The position numbers and the translations under genes are program-made. A DNA stretch of 33,884 nt, taken from Micrococcales bacterium (GTDB lineage Bacteria > Actinomycetota > Actinomycetes > Actinomycetales > Dermatophilaceae). Where the stretch lies: NCBI GenBank assembly GCA_021287075.1, contig JAJTBD010000031.1, positions 1-33,884 on the forward strand. The letters are read 5' to 3'. Each line of letters starts with the position of its first letter. Positions within the stretch are counted from its first letter, which is position 1. This document shows, piece by piece, positions 23,069 through 30,902 of this stretch. Under the pieces are notes generated by a model. It was not told the DNA's origin, did no database searches, and was given only the letters and a program-made list of their open reading frames with translations.

Positions 23069-23624
23069 CTGCGCCGATGCCGCTGGCGATGATGGCCAGC
23101 GCACGGTCGACGGTGGTCCCGTCGTGGGGGAAGGTGCCGGGCGAGTTGGCCACGCCGTAGAGCATCGAGATCGCGAGGAAGAGGTCGACGAGCTCGACAT
23201 CGGTGCGCGTGGCACCGGCGCGCTTGGACGCCTCCAACGGCCCGGAGAATGCCGCGACCGTGCGCCTCCACAGGGCGGCGACGGGGGGGCTCTCGTCGAC
23301 GCCGATGTTGATGATCCGGAAGAGCCCGGGGATGGCCATCTGGTCCAGGGCCACGAGGCGGAGCATGCCGATCAGCACGTCCGGCTCCGCGGCATACTCC
23401 CGGCCGTAGGCCTCGTAGCGCTCGAGCCGCTGCTCATAGATCGCGGTCGCCAGCGCACGCCGGTCGGGGAAGTGGCGATAGAGCGTACCGCGACCGACGC
23501 CCGCCTCCTCGGCGACGAGCTGGAGCGGCGCCTGCGGGGTGTGCGCGGCGAAGACGGTCTCGGCCGCGGCGAGGATCGCCTCGCGGTTGCGGCGGGCGTC
23601 TGCTCGCTGGGTCACAGTCCCCAT
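23043..23624 (-). CDS. TetR family regulator
   Basis: 193 residues, ATG 23624. The HTH occupies residues about 12-57 (APLQLVAEEAGVGRGTLYRH, then FPDRRAL), followed by a helical effector domain. It is divergent from the polytopic membrane-protein gene at 23740, with a palindrome between them. It likely represses that gene and itself. The ligand is unknown. Confidence 0.88.
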   Translation of the reverse strand: MGTVTQRADARRNREAILAAAETVFAAHTPQAPLQLVAEEAGVGRGTLYRHFPDRRALATAIYEQRLERYEAYGREYAAEPDVLIGMLRLVALDQMAIPGLFRIINIGVDESPPVAALWRRTVAAFSGPLEASKRAGATRTDVELVDLFLAISMLYGVANSPGTFPHDGTTVDRALAIIASGIGAVRPGAGGR

Positions 23625-23658
23625 CGTAGGCGCGGATCGGGTGTACTCTGGTCTTAAC

Positions 23659-23674
23659 CGGACACAGATGTCCG
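23659..23674. promoter_or_regulatory. TetR operator CGGACA-CAGA-TGTCCG
   Basis: Perfect 6-4-6 palindrome in the divergent region between the TetR gene (start 23624) and the membrane-protein gene (start 23740). It is preceded by TACTCT and TTAACC, which may be parts of opposing promoters. Confidence 0.6.
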
Positions 23675-23739
23675 CTTAGCCCTCGGCCGACCAGCACCAG
23701 CCGACCGACCGCTCGCTCTCCCGTCACGGAGGTGATCTG

Positions 23740-24741
23740 GTGTTCCTCTTCGAAGCCGCCCCCTGGTACGCCTACGCGATGTGGTTCGTCGTGCTCGGCG
23801 CCCTGATCGGGGCCAACGAGATCGCGCGCCGCAGCCGCTGGGCCGCCCTCGCACTCTTCCTCGCCCTGCCGATCGCCCTGACGATCTTCGTCTGGCCCGA
23901 CACGGCCGGCGCGGGCTCGTCGACCGGCACCTGGTTCCACTGGGTCAAGGTCTATTCGGCGCTCGCCGGCTGCCTGGGCTTCCTCGCGATCCGCTTCATC
24001 AAGGGCGCTGCCGCCAGCAAGTGGTGGCTCGCCTTCCCGCCCGCGATCCTCGCGCTCAACATCCTCGAGGCCGTCATCCGCGACTTCCAGGTCTATGGCA
24101 TGCACGCCGACGGCATGGTCGACGGCGTCCACATGATCTCCGGCCCGTGGAACCTCATGAACGGCATCGCCGGCCTGCTCAACATCGCCGCGATCTCCGG
24201 CTGGCTAGGCATCCGCCTCTCACGCGACCGCTACAAGGACATGATCTGGCCCGACATGATCTGGCCGTGGATCATCGCCTATGACCTGTGGAACTTCGCC
24301 TATGTCTACAACTGCGTCGGCGACCACTCGTTCTATGCCGGTGCGGCACTGCTGATCTCGTGCACGATCCCGACCTTCTTCATCACCAGGGGCACCTGGC
24401 TCCAGGCCCGCGCCCAGACCCTCGCCTTCTGGATGATGTTCACGATGACCGTCCCCGCCTTCGTGACGGACTCGCCCTTTGCCGTGCAGTCCTCGCACAA
24501 CCCGGTGGCGCTCTTCACCGTCTCGGCTCTGGCGCTCGCGGCCAACATCGCCGTGATGGCCTGGCATGTGAAGCGGTTGCGCGACCAGCGCATCAACCCG
24601 CTCCGCGGCACCGAGGTCTATCGGGGTGTCGAGGCCGCCGATTCGGTTGCGGCAGTGGCCGGTCCGGCGCTTGGCCTCGGCGAGGTCGCCGCGCCCGACG
24701 ACGCCTCGTCCCTCACCCACGCACCGCTCAGCCGACACTGA
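23740..24741 (+). CDS. Polytopic membrane protein, DUF5692-like
   Basis: 333 residues, GTG 23740 with GGAGGTGAT at good spacing. About eight hydrophobic segments, beginning WYAYAMWFVVLGALIG and LALFLALPIALTIFVWP, with conserved-looking polar stretches GTWFHWVKVYSALAG and NILEAVIRDFQVYG. I recall this pattern as DUF5692; function unknown. The C-terminal 45 residues are hydrophilic and probably disordered. It stands alone downstream of the TetR operator and ends in a terminator shared with the convergent DUF1801 gene. Confidence 0.75.
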   Translation: MFLFEAAPWYAYAMWFVVLGALIGANEIARRSRWAALALFLALPIALTIFVWPDTAGAGSSTGTWFHWVKVYSALAGCLGFLAIRFIKGAAASKWWLAFPPAILALNILEAVIRDFQVYGMHADGMVDGVHMISGPWNLMNGIAGLLNIAAISGWLGIRLSRDRYKDMIWPDMIWPWIIAYDLWNFAYVYNCVGDHSFYAGAALLISCTIPTFFITRGTWLQARAQTLAFWMMFTMTVPAFVTDSPFAVQSSHNPVALFTVSALALAANIAVMAWHVKRLRDQRINPLRGTEVYRGVEAADSVAAVAGPALGLGEVAAPDDASSLTHAPLSRH

Positions 24742-24756
24742 GCGCCCAATCCCGCT

Positions 24757-24791
24757 GCGCGGCATACGTCCTCGTGAGGCGTATGCCGCGC
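24757..24791. terminator. Bidirectional terminator built from an inverted motif pair
   Basis: GCGCGGCATACG (24757-24768) pairs perfectly with CGTATGCCGCGC (24780-24791), with CCT/AGG pairing inside the 11-base loop. It lies between convergent genes ending at 24741 (+) and 24817 (-). Both arms are copies of the dispersed GTATGCCGCG motif. Confidence 0.8.
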
Positions 24792-24816
24792 GCTCACGTC
24801 TGCGGCCGGCCGACGG

Positions 24817-25248
24817 TCAGCCCACGGCCCGCTTCACAAGCCGGGCGATCTCCTTCTCGACGGCCGCGCTGACCTTGGTGACGGCATAGGCCGAGGGCCA
24901 CATGTCGCCGTCGTCGAGCTGTGCCACATCGTTGAAACCCAGTGTGCAATAACGCGTCTCGAACTTGGCGCTCACCTGTAGGAAGACGACCACCTTGCCC
25001 TTGTCGTCGGCGTTGGCGGGCATGCCGTAGCAGGTCTTGGGAGCGAGCTGCGGCGCCTCCTTGGTGACGATCGCGTGGACGCGCTCAGCGATCTCACGGT
25101 CGCCGTCCTTCATCTCGGCGATCGCGTCGAGGCAGGCCTTCTCCTCTTTGGCCTTCTTGCTGCCCTTCTTGCCCGACGACGCCTCGGCCTGCAGCTCGGC
25201 TGCCCGCTCCTTCATCGCCTCGCGCTCGGCCTTGCTGAACCCGCCCAT
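24817..25248 (-). CDS. DUF1801 (YdhG-like) protein
   Basis: 143 residues from ATG 25248, chosen for GGAGG 7 bases upstream; the frame is open to 25365 without coding quality. A charged, lysine- and alanine-rich N-terminal helix (residues about 1-40) is followed by a DUF1801 domain: HAIVTKEAPQLAPKTCYGMP, then VVVFLQVSAKFETRYCTLGF. DUF1801/YdhG proteins are small and cytoplasmic; some have been called iron chaperone-like (frataxin fold), but the biochemical role is open. Confidence 0.8.
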   Translation of the reverse strand: MGGFSKAEREAMKERAAELQAEASSGKKGSKKAKEEKACLDAIAEMKDGDREIAERVHAIVTKEAPQLAPKTCYGMPANADDKGKVVVFLQVSAKFETRYCTLGFNDVAQLDDGDMWPSAYAVTKVSAAVEKEIARLVKRAVG

Positions 25249-25349
25249 CGCATGCCTCCTGGTCCGTCGGCCGCTGTCACGGCCGTCGACACGACGATAG
25301 GGACTCCGGGTCGATGGCGGCTTGTCGATTCCTGACGGACTCGGGGCGC

Positions 25350-25817
25350 TCAGTCGAATCCCCACGCGGTCGCGGGGGCCAGCTCACCCGTCTCGATGCC
25401 ACACAGCACAATCTGCTCGTAGCCGGGGATGGGCTCGGGCAAGGCGGTGAACGGGAACCATGCCAGGCCGGAGCACTTGTGCGGCTCGACGATGCGCGGC
25501 TCGCCCTCCCACACGCGGGCCGACCAGAACCAGTCGACGCGCTGCTCGATCGGCTTCTCACCGCGCCGGCGCTGCATGACGGTCAGCAGGGTGAGGTCCG
25601 CGGGCGCCACGCGCACCCCGAGCTCCTCCTCGGCCTCACGGACCGCGGCAAGCACTGCGGTCTCCCCCGGCTCGACGTGCCCGGCCGCGCCGGACACCCA
25701 GTGGCCGTCCATGTATCCGGTGTCGGCCCGCTGCTGAAGCAGCACCTCGTCACCGTCTGGGGTCGAGCGGAGCAGATAGACATAGGACGCCGGGACGAGC
25801 GCGAGCGGGATGGCCAC
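25350..25817 (-). CDS. NUDIX hydrolase
   Basis: 155 residues, ATG 25817. A complete Nudix box GHVEPGETAVLAAVREAEEE continuing LGV follows the GX5EX7REUXEEXGU pattern at about residues 46-68. These enzymes hydrolyse nucleoside diphosphates linked to another group, or oxidised nucleotides; the substrate is unknown. The short basic N-terminus has no signal. Its start overlaps in opposite orientation the region just before the Imm-5/Arr gene (start 25888), so the two are divergent with about 70 bases between. Confidence 0.9.
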   Translation of the reverse strand: MAIPLALVPASYVYLLRSTPDGDEVLLQQRADTGYMDGHWVSGAAGHVEPGETAVLAAVREAEEELGVRVAPADLTLLTVMQRRRGEKPIEQRVDWFWSARVWEGEPRIVEPHKCSGLAWFPFTALPEPIPGYEQIVLCGIETGELAPATAWGFD

Positions 25818-25887
25818 ATCCGCAGACTATGCGCCCGGATTGAGCCGCGCGCGTGACATGGCGGCGGCGACCTGCCAGAGTCGAGCG

Positions 25888-26841
25888 ATGGCCGGCCCCA
25901 GCGCAGATTTCGAACTCTCGATGGACGAGCTCCGGGCCGTCGCCGGGTATGCCGCGGGGTGCGCCGAGCAGACGCTGGTGCTCTTCCAGCGGGCCCATCC
26001 CGACGACCCGCGGCCGGTGGAGGCGATCCAGGCTGCCCGCGTCTTTGCCGACGGGGCCGCCCGGTCGCGACTGCAGCGGGTCGCAGCGGTCGAGGGGAAC
26101 CGGGCCGCGAAGGCGGCCACGGACGAGCCGGCCAGACACGCGGCGTATGCCGCGGGCGCCGCTGCGGCCGCGGCATACCTCCATCCCCTGGCAAAGGCGA
26201 CGCAGGTGGGGCACATCCTCGGGGCCGCTGCACACGCGGCGCGGGCGGCCGAGCTCGCGCAGGGTGACGACCCGGTCGTGGCGGAGTATGTGCTGGCGGC
26301 AGCGGCCGGGCGGGCGACGCCCGTGGTGCGGGAGGTCCTCGAGCGCTATCCCCGTGCGCCAGAGGGGAACTCGCGCGTGGCCGTCCTGATGCGCCGGCTC
26401 GATAGTCTGCTGCGCGACCCGCCGCCGACACCGCGGGTGGTCGATGACGATGGACCCTTCTTCCACGGCACCCGCGCCGACCTGCGGCCCGGCGATCTGC
26501 TGACGCCGGGGTGGATGACGAACTACGGGTCGGGCCGCGAGTCACGCAACATCTACCTCACGGCCAGCCGGGAGGGCGCGCCACTCGCCGCCGAGCTCGC
26601 CCAGGGGGACGGGCCGCCGCGCGTCTATCGGGTCGAGCCGACGGGCCCGATCGAGGACGACCCCAACGTCACCGACAAGCGCTTCCCCGGCAACCCGACG
26701 AGGTCCTATCGGACCAAGCAGCCGCTGCGCGTCGTCGAGGAGGTCGTCGACTGGGAGCCGCCACCCGCGGCGCTGGTCGAGCGGATCCGTTCTCGCACAG
26801 GCGAGCTCGCCGAGCTCGGCATCGAGGCGATGGACGACTGA
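25888..26841 (+). CDS. arr: Rifampin ADP-ribosyltransferase fused to an Imm-5-like domain
   Basis: 317 residues from ATG 25888. Residues about 8-165 are an all-alpha domain matching the Imm-5 (putative immunity) pattern: CAEQTLVLFQRAHPDDPRPV, repeated Ala-rich AARVFADGAA, and HAAYAAGAAAAAAYLHPL. From about 188 an Arr domain follows: FFHGTRADLRPGDLLTPG, NIYLTAS, EPTGPIEDDPNVTDKRFPGN. The catalytic triad known for Arr (His19, Tyr49, Asp84) maps to His193, Tyr223 and Asp258 with identical spacing. Arr uses NAD+ to ADP-ribosylate and inactivate rifamycins. The fusion more than doubles the usual 140 residues; what the Imm-5-like part does is unknown. Confidence 0.88.
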   Translation: MAGPSADFELSMDELRAVAGYAAGCAEQTLVLFQRAHPDDPRPVEAIQAARVFADGAARSRLQRVAAVEGNRAAKAATDEPARHAAYAAGAAAAAAYLHPLAKATQVGHILGAAAHAARAAELAQGDDPVVAEYVLAAAAGRATPVVREVLERYPRAPEGNSRVAVLMRRLDSLLRDPPPTPRVVDDDGPFFHGTRADLRPGDLLTPGWMTNYGSGRESRNIYLTASREGAPLAAELAQGDGPPRVYRVEPTGPIEDDPNVTDKRFPGNPTRSYRTKQPLRVVEEVVDWEPPPAALVERIRSRTGELAELGIEAMDD

Positions 26842-26895
26842 TGTGGGAGGTATCTCGGGGTCACCCGCCCGTAGACGAGCGTCCCCAGCGACTGG

Positions 26896-28209
26896 TCACG
26901 GCAGGAGGTCAGCGCCCGACTCACCTTGCGGCGCGGCAGGCACGCCGCGCTGCGGCGGCGAGACCCTTGTGTCGAAACGGGTGCTGGCCAGCCGCCGCTC
27001 GGCCCAAGTGATCATCTCCAGGACATCGCTCGCGGCATACGCCTGACGCCCAGGTCCGATGCTCCGCTTCTCGAGGATGCCAGCCGCATGCAACTCGTCA
27101 AGAGCCTTGGCGGCAGCCGGCCTGGACACATCGTGAATGCGGTGCGCTGTCTGTGGGGTGAGGATGGGGGTCGCAGGCAGGTCGGCCAGGATCGCTGCGG
27201 TCGCCGAGTCGCTGCGCAGCGCACGCCTCGCCCCCCGCGCTGAGCGGTGCGCGAGTAGTCGCTCTTCCCAATCGCTCCTGATCTCCGCAAGCTCTCCCGC
27301 GATCCGAGTGGCCTGCTGGCACGCTAGCGACGTCGCCCGGGCGAAGACGGCGATCCACTGGTCTCGCGCCTGCATTCCCAGATCCGAGTTGGCGGGATCG
27401 GCGGTCCGGTATGCCGTGAGGCCACCGATGTAGTCGGTCTTCAACGTCGCGAGGACGAGGCTGACCGGAAGGACGGCCTCCCTCGTGAGACCGCGCCGGC
27501 CCAGGACTGTGTGGATCAGGGCTCGCCCGACACGACCGTTGCCATCCGTGAACGGGTGGATGGTCTCGAACTGGGCGTGGACCAGCGCAGCCTGCACCAA
27601 GGGCGAGTGCAGGCCGGTCGCCAGGTAGTCCGTCAGGTCTGCCATCAGCCGCGGCACCTCCACCGGGGGCGGGGGCACGTAGTCGGCCTCCAGAGGATGC
27701 CAGTCCGAGCCGCCCACCCAGTTCTGCACGGTCCGTATGCCGTGGTGCTTGGGTTCGTCGGGCAGCAAGGACGCGTGCAACCGGACGATGTGGGCGACGT
27801 CGATTCGCCCGATGTCGAGCAGCTCGGTCGTGGCCTCCCGCACGATCGTCATGTTGTGAGCCACCTGCTGGGCCTGCTCGCTGACGCCCTTGACGTCCTC
27901 GCTTTGCCCCAGCTCCGCCAAGGCGACCTGCCTCGCCGACGGCGCGATGCCCTCGATTCGCGAGGAGGCGATTGCCTCCGAACGCAGCAGGAAGCGGGCA
28001 AACCCGGCCAAGTCTCGTGCGGAACCGTCCACGGAGCGCACCATCCGCTCGGCTTCGGCCACAGCCGCGTCCGTCTCGGACTGGAGGGCGAGCGGCGACC
28101 CGGTCAACGGGTCCGGGACATGGGCGCGGTACTCGCCCGAGCGACGCGCTCGACGCGGCAAGCCCGAGGTCAGATCGCTCTGCCACGCTCGCGACACGTA
28201 CGTGCCCAT
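26896..28209 (-). CDS. Fic-domain protein with winged-helix C-terminus
   Basis: 437 residues, ATG 28209. The Fic motif HPFTDGNGRVGR begins at His218 and is intact, so AMP transfer to a target hydroxyl (AMPylation) is chemically possible. An N-terminal inhibitory motif SSRIEG (Ser82-Gly87, with Glu86) matches S/TxxxE, the self-inhibited class. A winged HTH lies at about 335-400 (LTPQTAHRIHDVSRPAAAKA, then LDELHAAGILE), suggesting DNA binding or autoregulation. It is convergent with the arr fusion gene. The target protein is unknown. Confidence 0.9.
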   Translation of the reverse strand: MGTYVSRAWQSDLTSGLPRRARRSGEYRAHVPDPLTGSPLALQSETDAAVAEAERMVRSVDGSARDLAGFARFLLRSEAIASSRIEGIAPSARQVALAELGQSEDVKGVSEQAQQVAHNMTIVREATTELLDIGRIDVAHIVRLHASLLPDEPKHHGIRTVQNWVGGSDWHPLEADYVPPPPVEVPRLMADLTDYLATGLHSPLVQAALVHAQFETIHPFTDGNGRVGRALIHTVLGRRGLTREAVLPVSLVLATLKTDYIGGLTAYRTADPANSDLGMQARDQWIAVFARATSLACQQATRIAGELAEIRSDWEERLLAHRSARGARRALRSDSATAAILADLPATPILTPQTAHRIHDVSRPAAAKALDELHAAGILEKRSIGPGRQAYAASDVLEMITWAERRLASTRFDTRVSPPQRGVPAAPQGESGADLLP

Positions 28210-28246
28210 CGTCGACTCCTAGGTGAACCGCCCGAATCGGTTGGTG

Positions 28247-28261
28247 TAACTATAGTCGTTA
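28247..28261 (-). promoter_or_regulatory. Palindrome over the fic promoter
   Basis: TAAC-TATAGTC-GTTA, containing the perfect 8-mer ACTATAGT, lies 38 bases upstream of the fic start. On the minus strand TATAGT would serve as a -10 box, so a factor bound here would block transcription. The winged helix of Fic itself is a candidate. Confidence 0.45.
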
Positions 28262-28364
28262 AGGTTGCATCAAGATGGCACCGTGGCTCCATAAACCGCT
28301 AGCCGCCAGCCCCGACCCTCGTCAGCCTGCGACCCAGGGCGCCTCTGCTGATTCGCATGCCGGC

Positions 28365-28946
28365 TCAGGCGCTCGCCGGACCCAGGGCCTTGAGGACGAA
28401 ATCACCCACCCGGCGGCGCACGACGCGCACCGACTCACCCCGCATGACCTGCTGGGCGCCGGCCGCCACGACGCCGCCGACGAGCTCGGCGGTCGCGGCC
28501 GGCGCGGCGACCCCGTGGGCCTCGAGGGCGGACACCAGCGGCGCGGTCAGCTCTCGGTGCAGTTCGGCCACGGCAGCACGGCACTCGGCTGGCAGGTCCG
28601 CAGCGGCATGCACCCGCATCGGCTCGTGGCCGGCGGCTGCGGCGTCCAGCGCGCTGCCGACCCAGGCGATGACCCGCTCCGAGGGTGAGCCCGCCCGCGC
28701 CTGGCCGAGCTCGATGAGCCGACGGGTGCGCTCGAAGGCCTCGCCCACGCCGGCGGCAACCAGCGCGTCGGTCGACGGGAAGTACTGGTAGACGCTGCTT
28801 CTGGCCAGCCCCGAGGCTGCGGCGACGGCCGCCGGGGTGACCGCGCCGATGCCTTCCCGGCCAAGCAGGTCGACCGCTGCGTCGAGGATGGCGGCCCGGC
28901 GCTGCGCGTGGTGCTCGGCGACCGTGGGGGCGTCAATCTTCGGCAT
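28365..28946 (-). CDS. TetR family regulator of the MFS efflux gene
   Basis: 193 residues if started at ATG 28946 (GAGAGG 9 bases upstream); ATGs at 28955 and 28973 are alternatives. The HTH includes IGAVTPAAVAAASGLARSSV then YQYFPSTDAL. The remainder is a helical ligand domain. It is divergent from the MFS transporter at 29030, whose promoter carries a TGTCGA/TCGACA palindrome, the usual layout for drug-inducible efflux. The 155 bases downstream (28210-28364) hold only the fic promoter region. Confidence 0.88.
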   Translation of the reverse strand: MPKIDAPTVAEHHAQRRAAILDAAVDLLGREGIGAVTPAAVAAASGLARSSVYQYFPSTDALVAAGVGEAFERTRRLIELGQARAGSPSERVIAWVGSALDAAAAGHEPMRVHAAADLPAECRAAVAELHRELTAPLVSALEAHGVAAPAATAELVGGVVAAGAQQVMRGESVRVVRRRVGDFVLKALGPASA

Positions 28947-28994
28947 GCCGCCCATCCTCTCAGAAGATGGCATCTTGTCGACACCGCTGTCGGG

Positions 28995-29028
28995 TTGTTT
29001 GTCGACATGAGTGTCGATAAGATCGACA
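28995..29028 (+). promoter_or_regulatory. Leaderless promoter and operator of the MFS gene
   Basis: TTGTTT (28995-29000) and TAAGAT (29018-29023) are 17 bases apart, and the -10 box ends 6 bases before ATG 29030. The perfect palindrome TGTCGA-TAAGA-TCGACA (29012-29028) covers the -10 box. Further TGTCGAC half-sites occur at 28977 and 29000. A TetR protein bound here would block RNA polymerase. Confidence 0.65.
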
Positions 29029-29029
29029 C

Positions 29030-30640
29030 ATGACCGACCTCCCCTCGACCGAACCGGTCGCCGACACCGGCATGACCCGCGAGCGGTGGGCCGCCCTCCT
29101 CACCCTCGGCTTCGGCGTCAGCCTCGTCATTATGGACGCGACGATCGTCAACGTCGCGCTCCCGGTTGTCCTGGAGGAGCTCAAGCTCACGGCGGCCGAC
29201 GCGCAGTGGCTCAACGCGGCATACGCCCTGGTCTTTGGCGCGCTCCTGCTCACGGTCGGCCGCATCGGCGACGTCCACGGCCGGCGTCGCGTCTTCCTCA
29301 CCGGGATGGCGATCTTCATGGGCGCCTCCGTCGTCGCCGGCCTCGCCCAGAACGGCCCCATGCTCATCGGCGCACGGCTCGTCCAGGGCCTGGGCGCCGC
29401 GATGATCGTGCCGAGCACCCTCTCGACGCTCAACGCGATGTTCCAGGGGCGAGCGCGGGCCATCGCCTTCGCCGTCTGGGGATCGGCCATCGGCGGGATG
29501 GCGGCGATCGGCCCCCTCGTGGGTGGCTGGCTGGCAACGGACGTGTCCTGGCGCTGGGCGTTCTGGCTCAACATCCCCGTCGGGCTCCTTGTCGTCCTCG
29601 GCATCCTCAGGGCGCTCCCCGAGACGCGCGATGCCCGCGCGGCGGAGCTGCGCGACTGGGGTGGGGTGCTGCTGTCCGCTGCCGGGATGGGCGCGCTCGT
29701 CTTCGCCCTCATCGAGTCCGAGTGGTACGGGTGGTGGCGGCAGGAGTCCGGCGCCCTCTCCCCCGTGCCGTTCGCGCTCGTCGCTGGCCTCCTGCTGCTC
29801 CTTGGCTTCGTCCGGCTCGAGCGATCGCGAGCCGCGGCCGGCAAGGACGTGCTCGTCGACCTCGGCCTGCTGCGCATCCGCTCCTTCCGCAACGGCGCGA
29901 TCGCCGCGCTCATCGTCTCCTTCGGCGAGTTCGGGCTCCTCTTCACCCTGCCCCTCCTCCTCCAGGGCACTCTCGGCTACTCCGCCCTCGGCACCGGGGC
30001 GGTCATCCTCGTCCTCGCCCTGGGCACCTTCATCGCGTCGGGTGTGCTGCCCCAGCTGTCCCGGCGCGCCTCACAACGGCACATCGTCCGCACTGGGCTG
30101 CTCCTCGAGGCCATCGCGGTCGGCGGGCTGGCCCTGTCCCTCTCGCTCACCGTCTCCACCTGGGTCGTCGCCGGGTGGCTGTTCCTCTACGGGTTCGGCG
30201 TCGGCTTCGCCACTGCGCAGCTGACCTCGCTGCTCCTCGCCGACGTGCCGGTCGCCGAGAGCGGCATGGCGTCAGGGCTCCAGTCGAGTGTCCGCCAGCT
30301 CGGGTCCGCCCTCGGCGTCGCGCTCCTCGGCGGCTTCCTCCTCGCCCAGCTCGGCCGGGCCACGCACGACAACCTCACGGCTCTGGGTATGCCGCCTGCA
30401 GCCTCCGACGGCATCGTCACCGCCGTCCGGGAGTCGGCCGGCATCGTCATCGCGGGCCTCCAGGCCCAGCCGGGACAGGCGGCGGTGGCCCGCGCGGCCG
30501 GCGAGGCCATGATCGAGGCCAGTCGGTGGACGACCGGGCTGGCCGCCGTCGCACTCCTCATCGGCCTGGCCGCGACGATCGCGTTGCCGCGCAACGCCGG
30601 CCACACGGGCGACGAGCCGGCGGCTGTGGAGGAGCGGTGA
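29030..30640 (+). CDS. MFS drug efflux transporter, 14-helix DHA2 type
   Basis: 536 residues, leaderless ATG 29030. Motif A GRIGDVHGRRRVFLTG lies between helices 2 and 3. Motif D1-like MDATIVNVALPVV is in the first helix. A motif C-like WGSAIGGMAAIGPLVGGWL is in helix 5. Length and the number of hydrophobic segments (about 14) fit EmrB/QacA proteins that export hydrophobic drugs by proton antiport. Divergent TetR control supports an efflux role. The substrate is unknown. A terminator hairpin follows 19 bases after the stop. Confidence 0.92.
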   Translation: MTDLPSTEPVADTGMTRERWAALLTLGFGVSLVIMDATIVNVALPVVLEELKLTAADAQWLNAAYALVFGALLLTVGRIGDVHGRRRVFLTGMAIFMGASVVAGLAQNGPMLIGARLVQGLGAAMIVPSTLSTLNAMFQGRARAIAFAVWGSAIGGMAAIGPLVGGWLATDVSWRWAFWLNIPVGLLVVLGILRALPETRDARAAELRDWGGVLLSAAGMGALVFALIESEWYGWWRQESGALSPVPFALVAGLLLLLGFVRLERSRAAAGKDVLVDLGLLRIRSFRNGAIAALIVSFGEFGLLFTLPLLLQGTLGYSALGTGAVILVLALGTFIASGVLPQLSRRASQRHIVRTGLLLEAIAVGGLALSLSLTVSTWVVAGWLFLYGFGVGFATAQLTSLLLADVPVAESGMASGLQSSVRQLGSALGVALLGGFLLAQLGRATHDNLTALGMPPAASDGIVTAVRESAGIVIAGLQAQPGQAAVARAAGEAMIEASRWTTGLAAVALLIGLAATIALPRNAGHTGDEPAAVEER

Positions 30641-30658
30641 CCGAACGCGCGCGACCTG

Positions 30659-30680
30659 CCGCTGACAGACATGTCAGCGG
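30659..30680 (+). terminator. Hairpin terminator after the MFS gene
   Basis: CCGCTGACA (30659-30667) and TGTCAGCGG (30672-30680) form a perfect 9-bp stem with the loop GACA. No T-tract. Confidence 0.6.
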
Positions 30681-30706
30681 CCGACGATTCTGGGACGAGG
30701 CCAGGG

Positions 30707-30774
30707 TTATCGACAGGCCCCCAATCATCACTTGTGGATAACTCTGACCGGGTCTTTCCAGATGGTCCTAGCGT
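30707..30774. other. DnaA-box-like pair and possible -10 box
   Basis: TGTGGATAA (30733-30741) is the reverse complement of the consensus DnaA box TTATCCACA. TTATCGACA (30707-30715) differs from it at one base. TAGCGT (30769-30774) is a possible -10 box 7 bases before an ATG at 30782. Two boxes alone do not make an origin. Confidence 0.35.
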
Positions 30775-30902
30775 GCGCGTCATGAGACGCAAAGAGAGAG
30801 GATCGCGCCGGCTGCGCGGTGAGGACACCATCACCGTCGACGGCGTCGTCCCCGCCCCGGCTTCGATCATGACCCCTCCCCGACCAGATCCTGGGTCTTG
30901 CC

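Larger units (their letters stand above)
3776..30395. repeat. Dispersed GTATGCCGC(G) motif, 24 copies
   Basis: Counted by eye. GTATGCCGC on the + strand starts at 3775, 5636, 7300, 10846, 12827, 14022, 16334, 19459, 22651, 24781, 25947, 26145 and 30387. Its complement GCGGCATAC starts at 11007, 12997, 14665, 15333, 20208, 21432, 23389, 24759, 26170, 27032 and 29216. In 21 of 24 the next base makes GTATGCCGCG. Two further sites (2882, 8350) have the core TATGCCGC only. Copies fall in genes in all three frames (YAA/AAY mostly, also GMP, RGIP, VCR, RHT) and in at least seven intergenic sites, so a protein-level cause does not explain them. Assuming 70% GC, about 0.4 copies of the 9-mer would be expected in this window. 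Function unknown; see findings. Confidence 0.85.

Noticed and set aside
24757..24791. CRISPR-like repeat unit
   Set aside because: A single inverted pair with no regular spacers; better explained as a terminator made from the dispersed motif.
30707..30741. Replication origin suggested by DnaA-box-like sequences
   Set aside because: Only two boxes, no AT-rich unwinding region and no dnaA/dnaN nearby; chance or local DnaA regulation is more likely.
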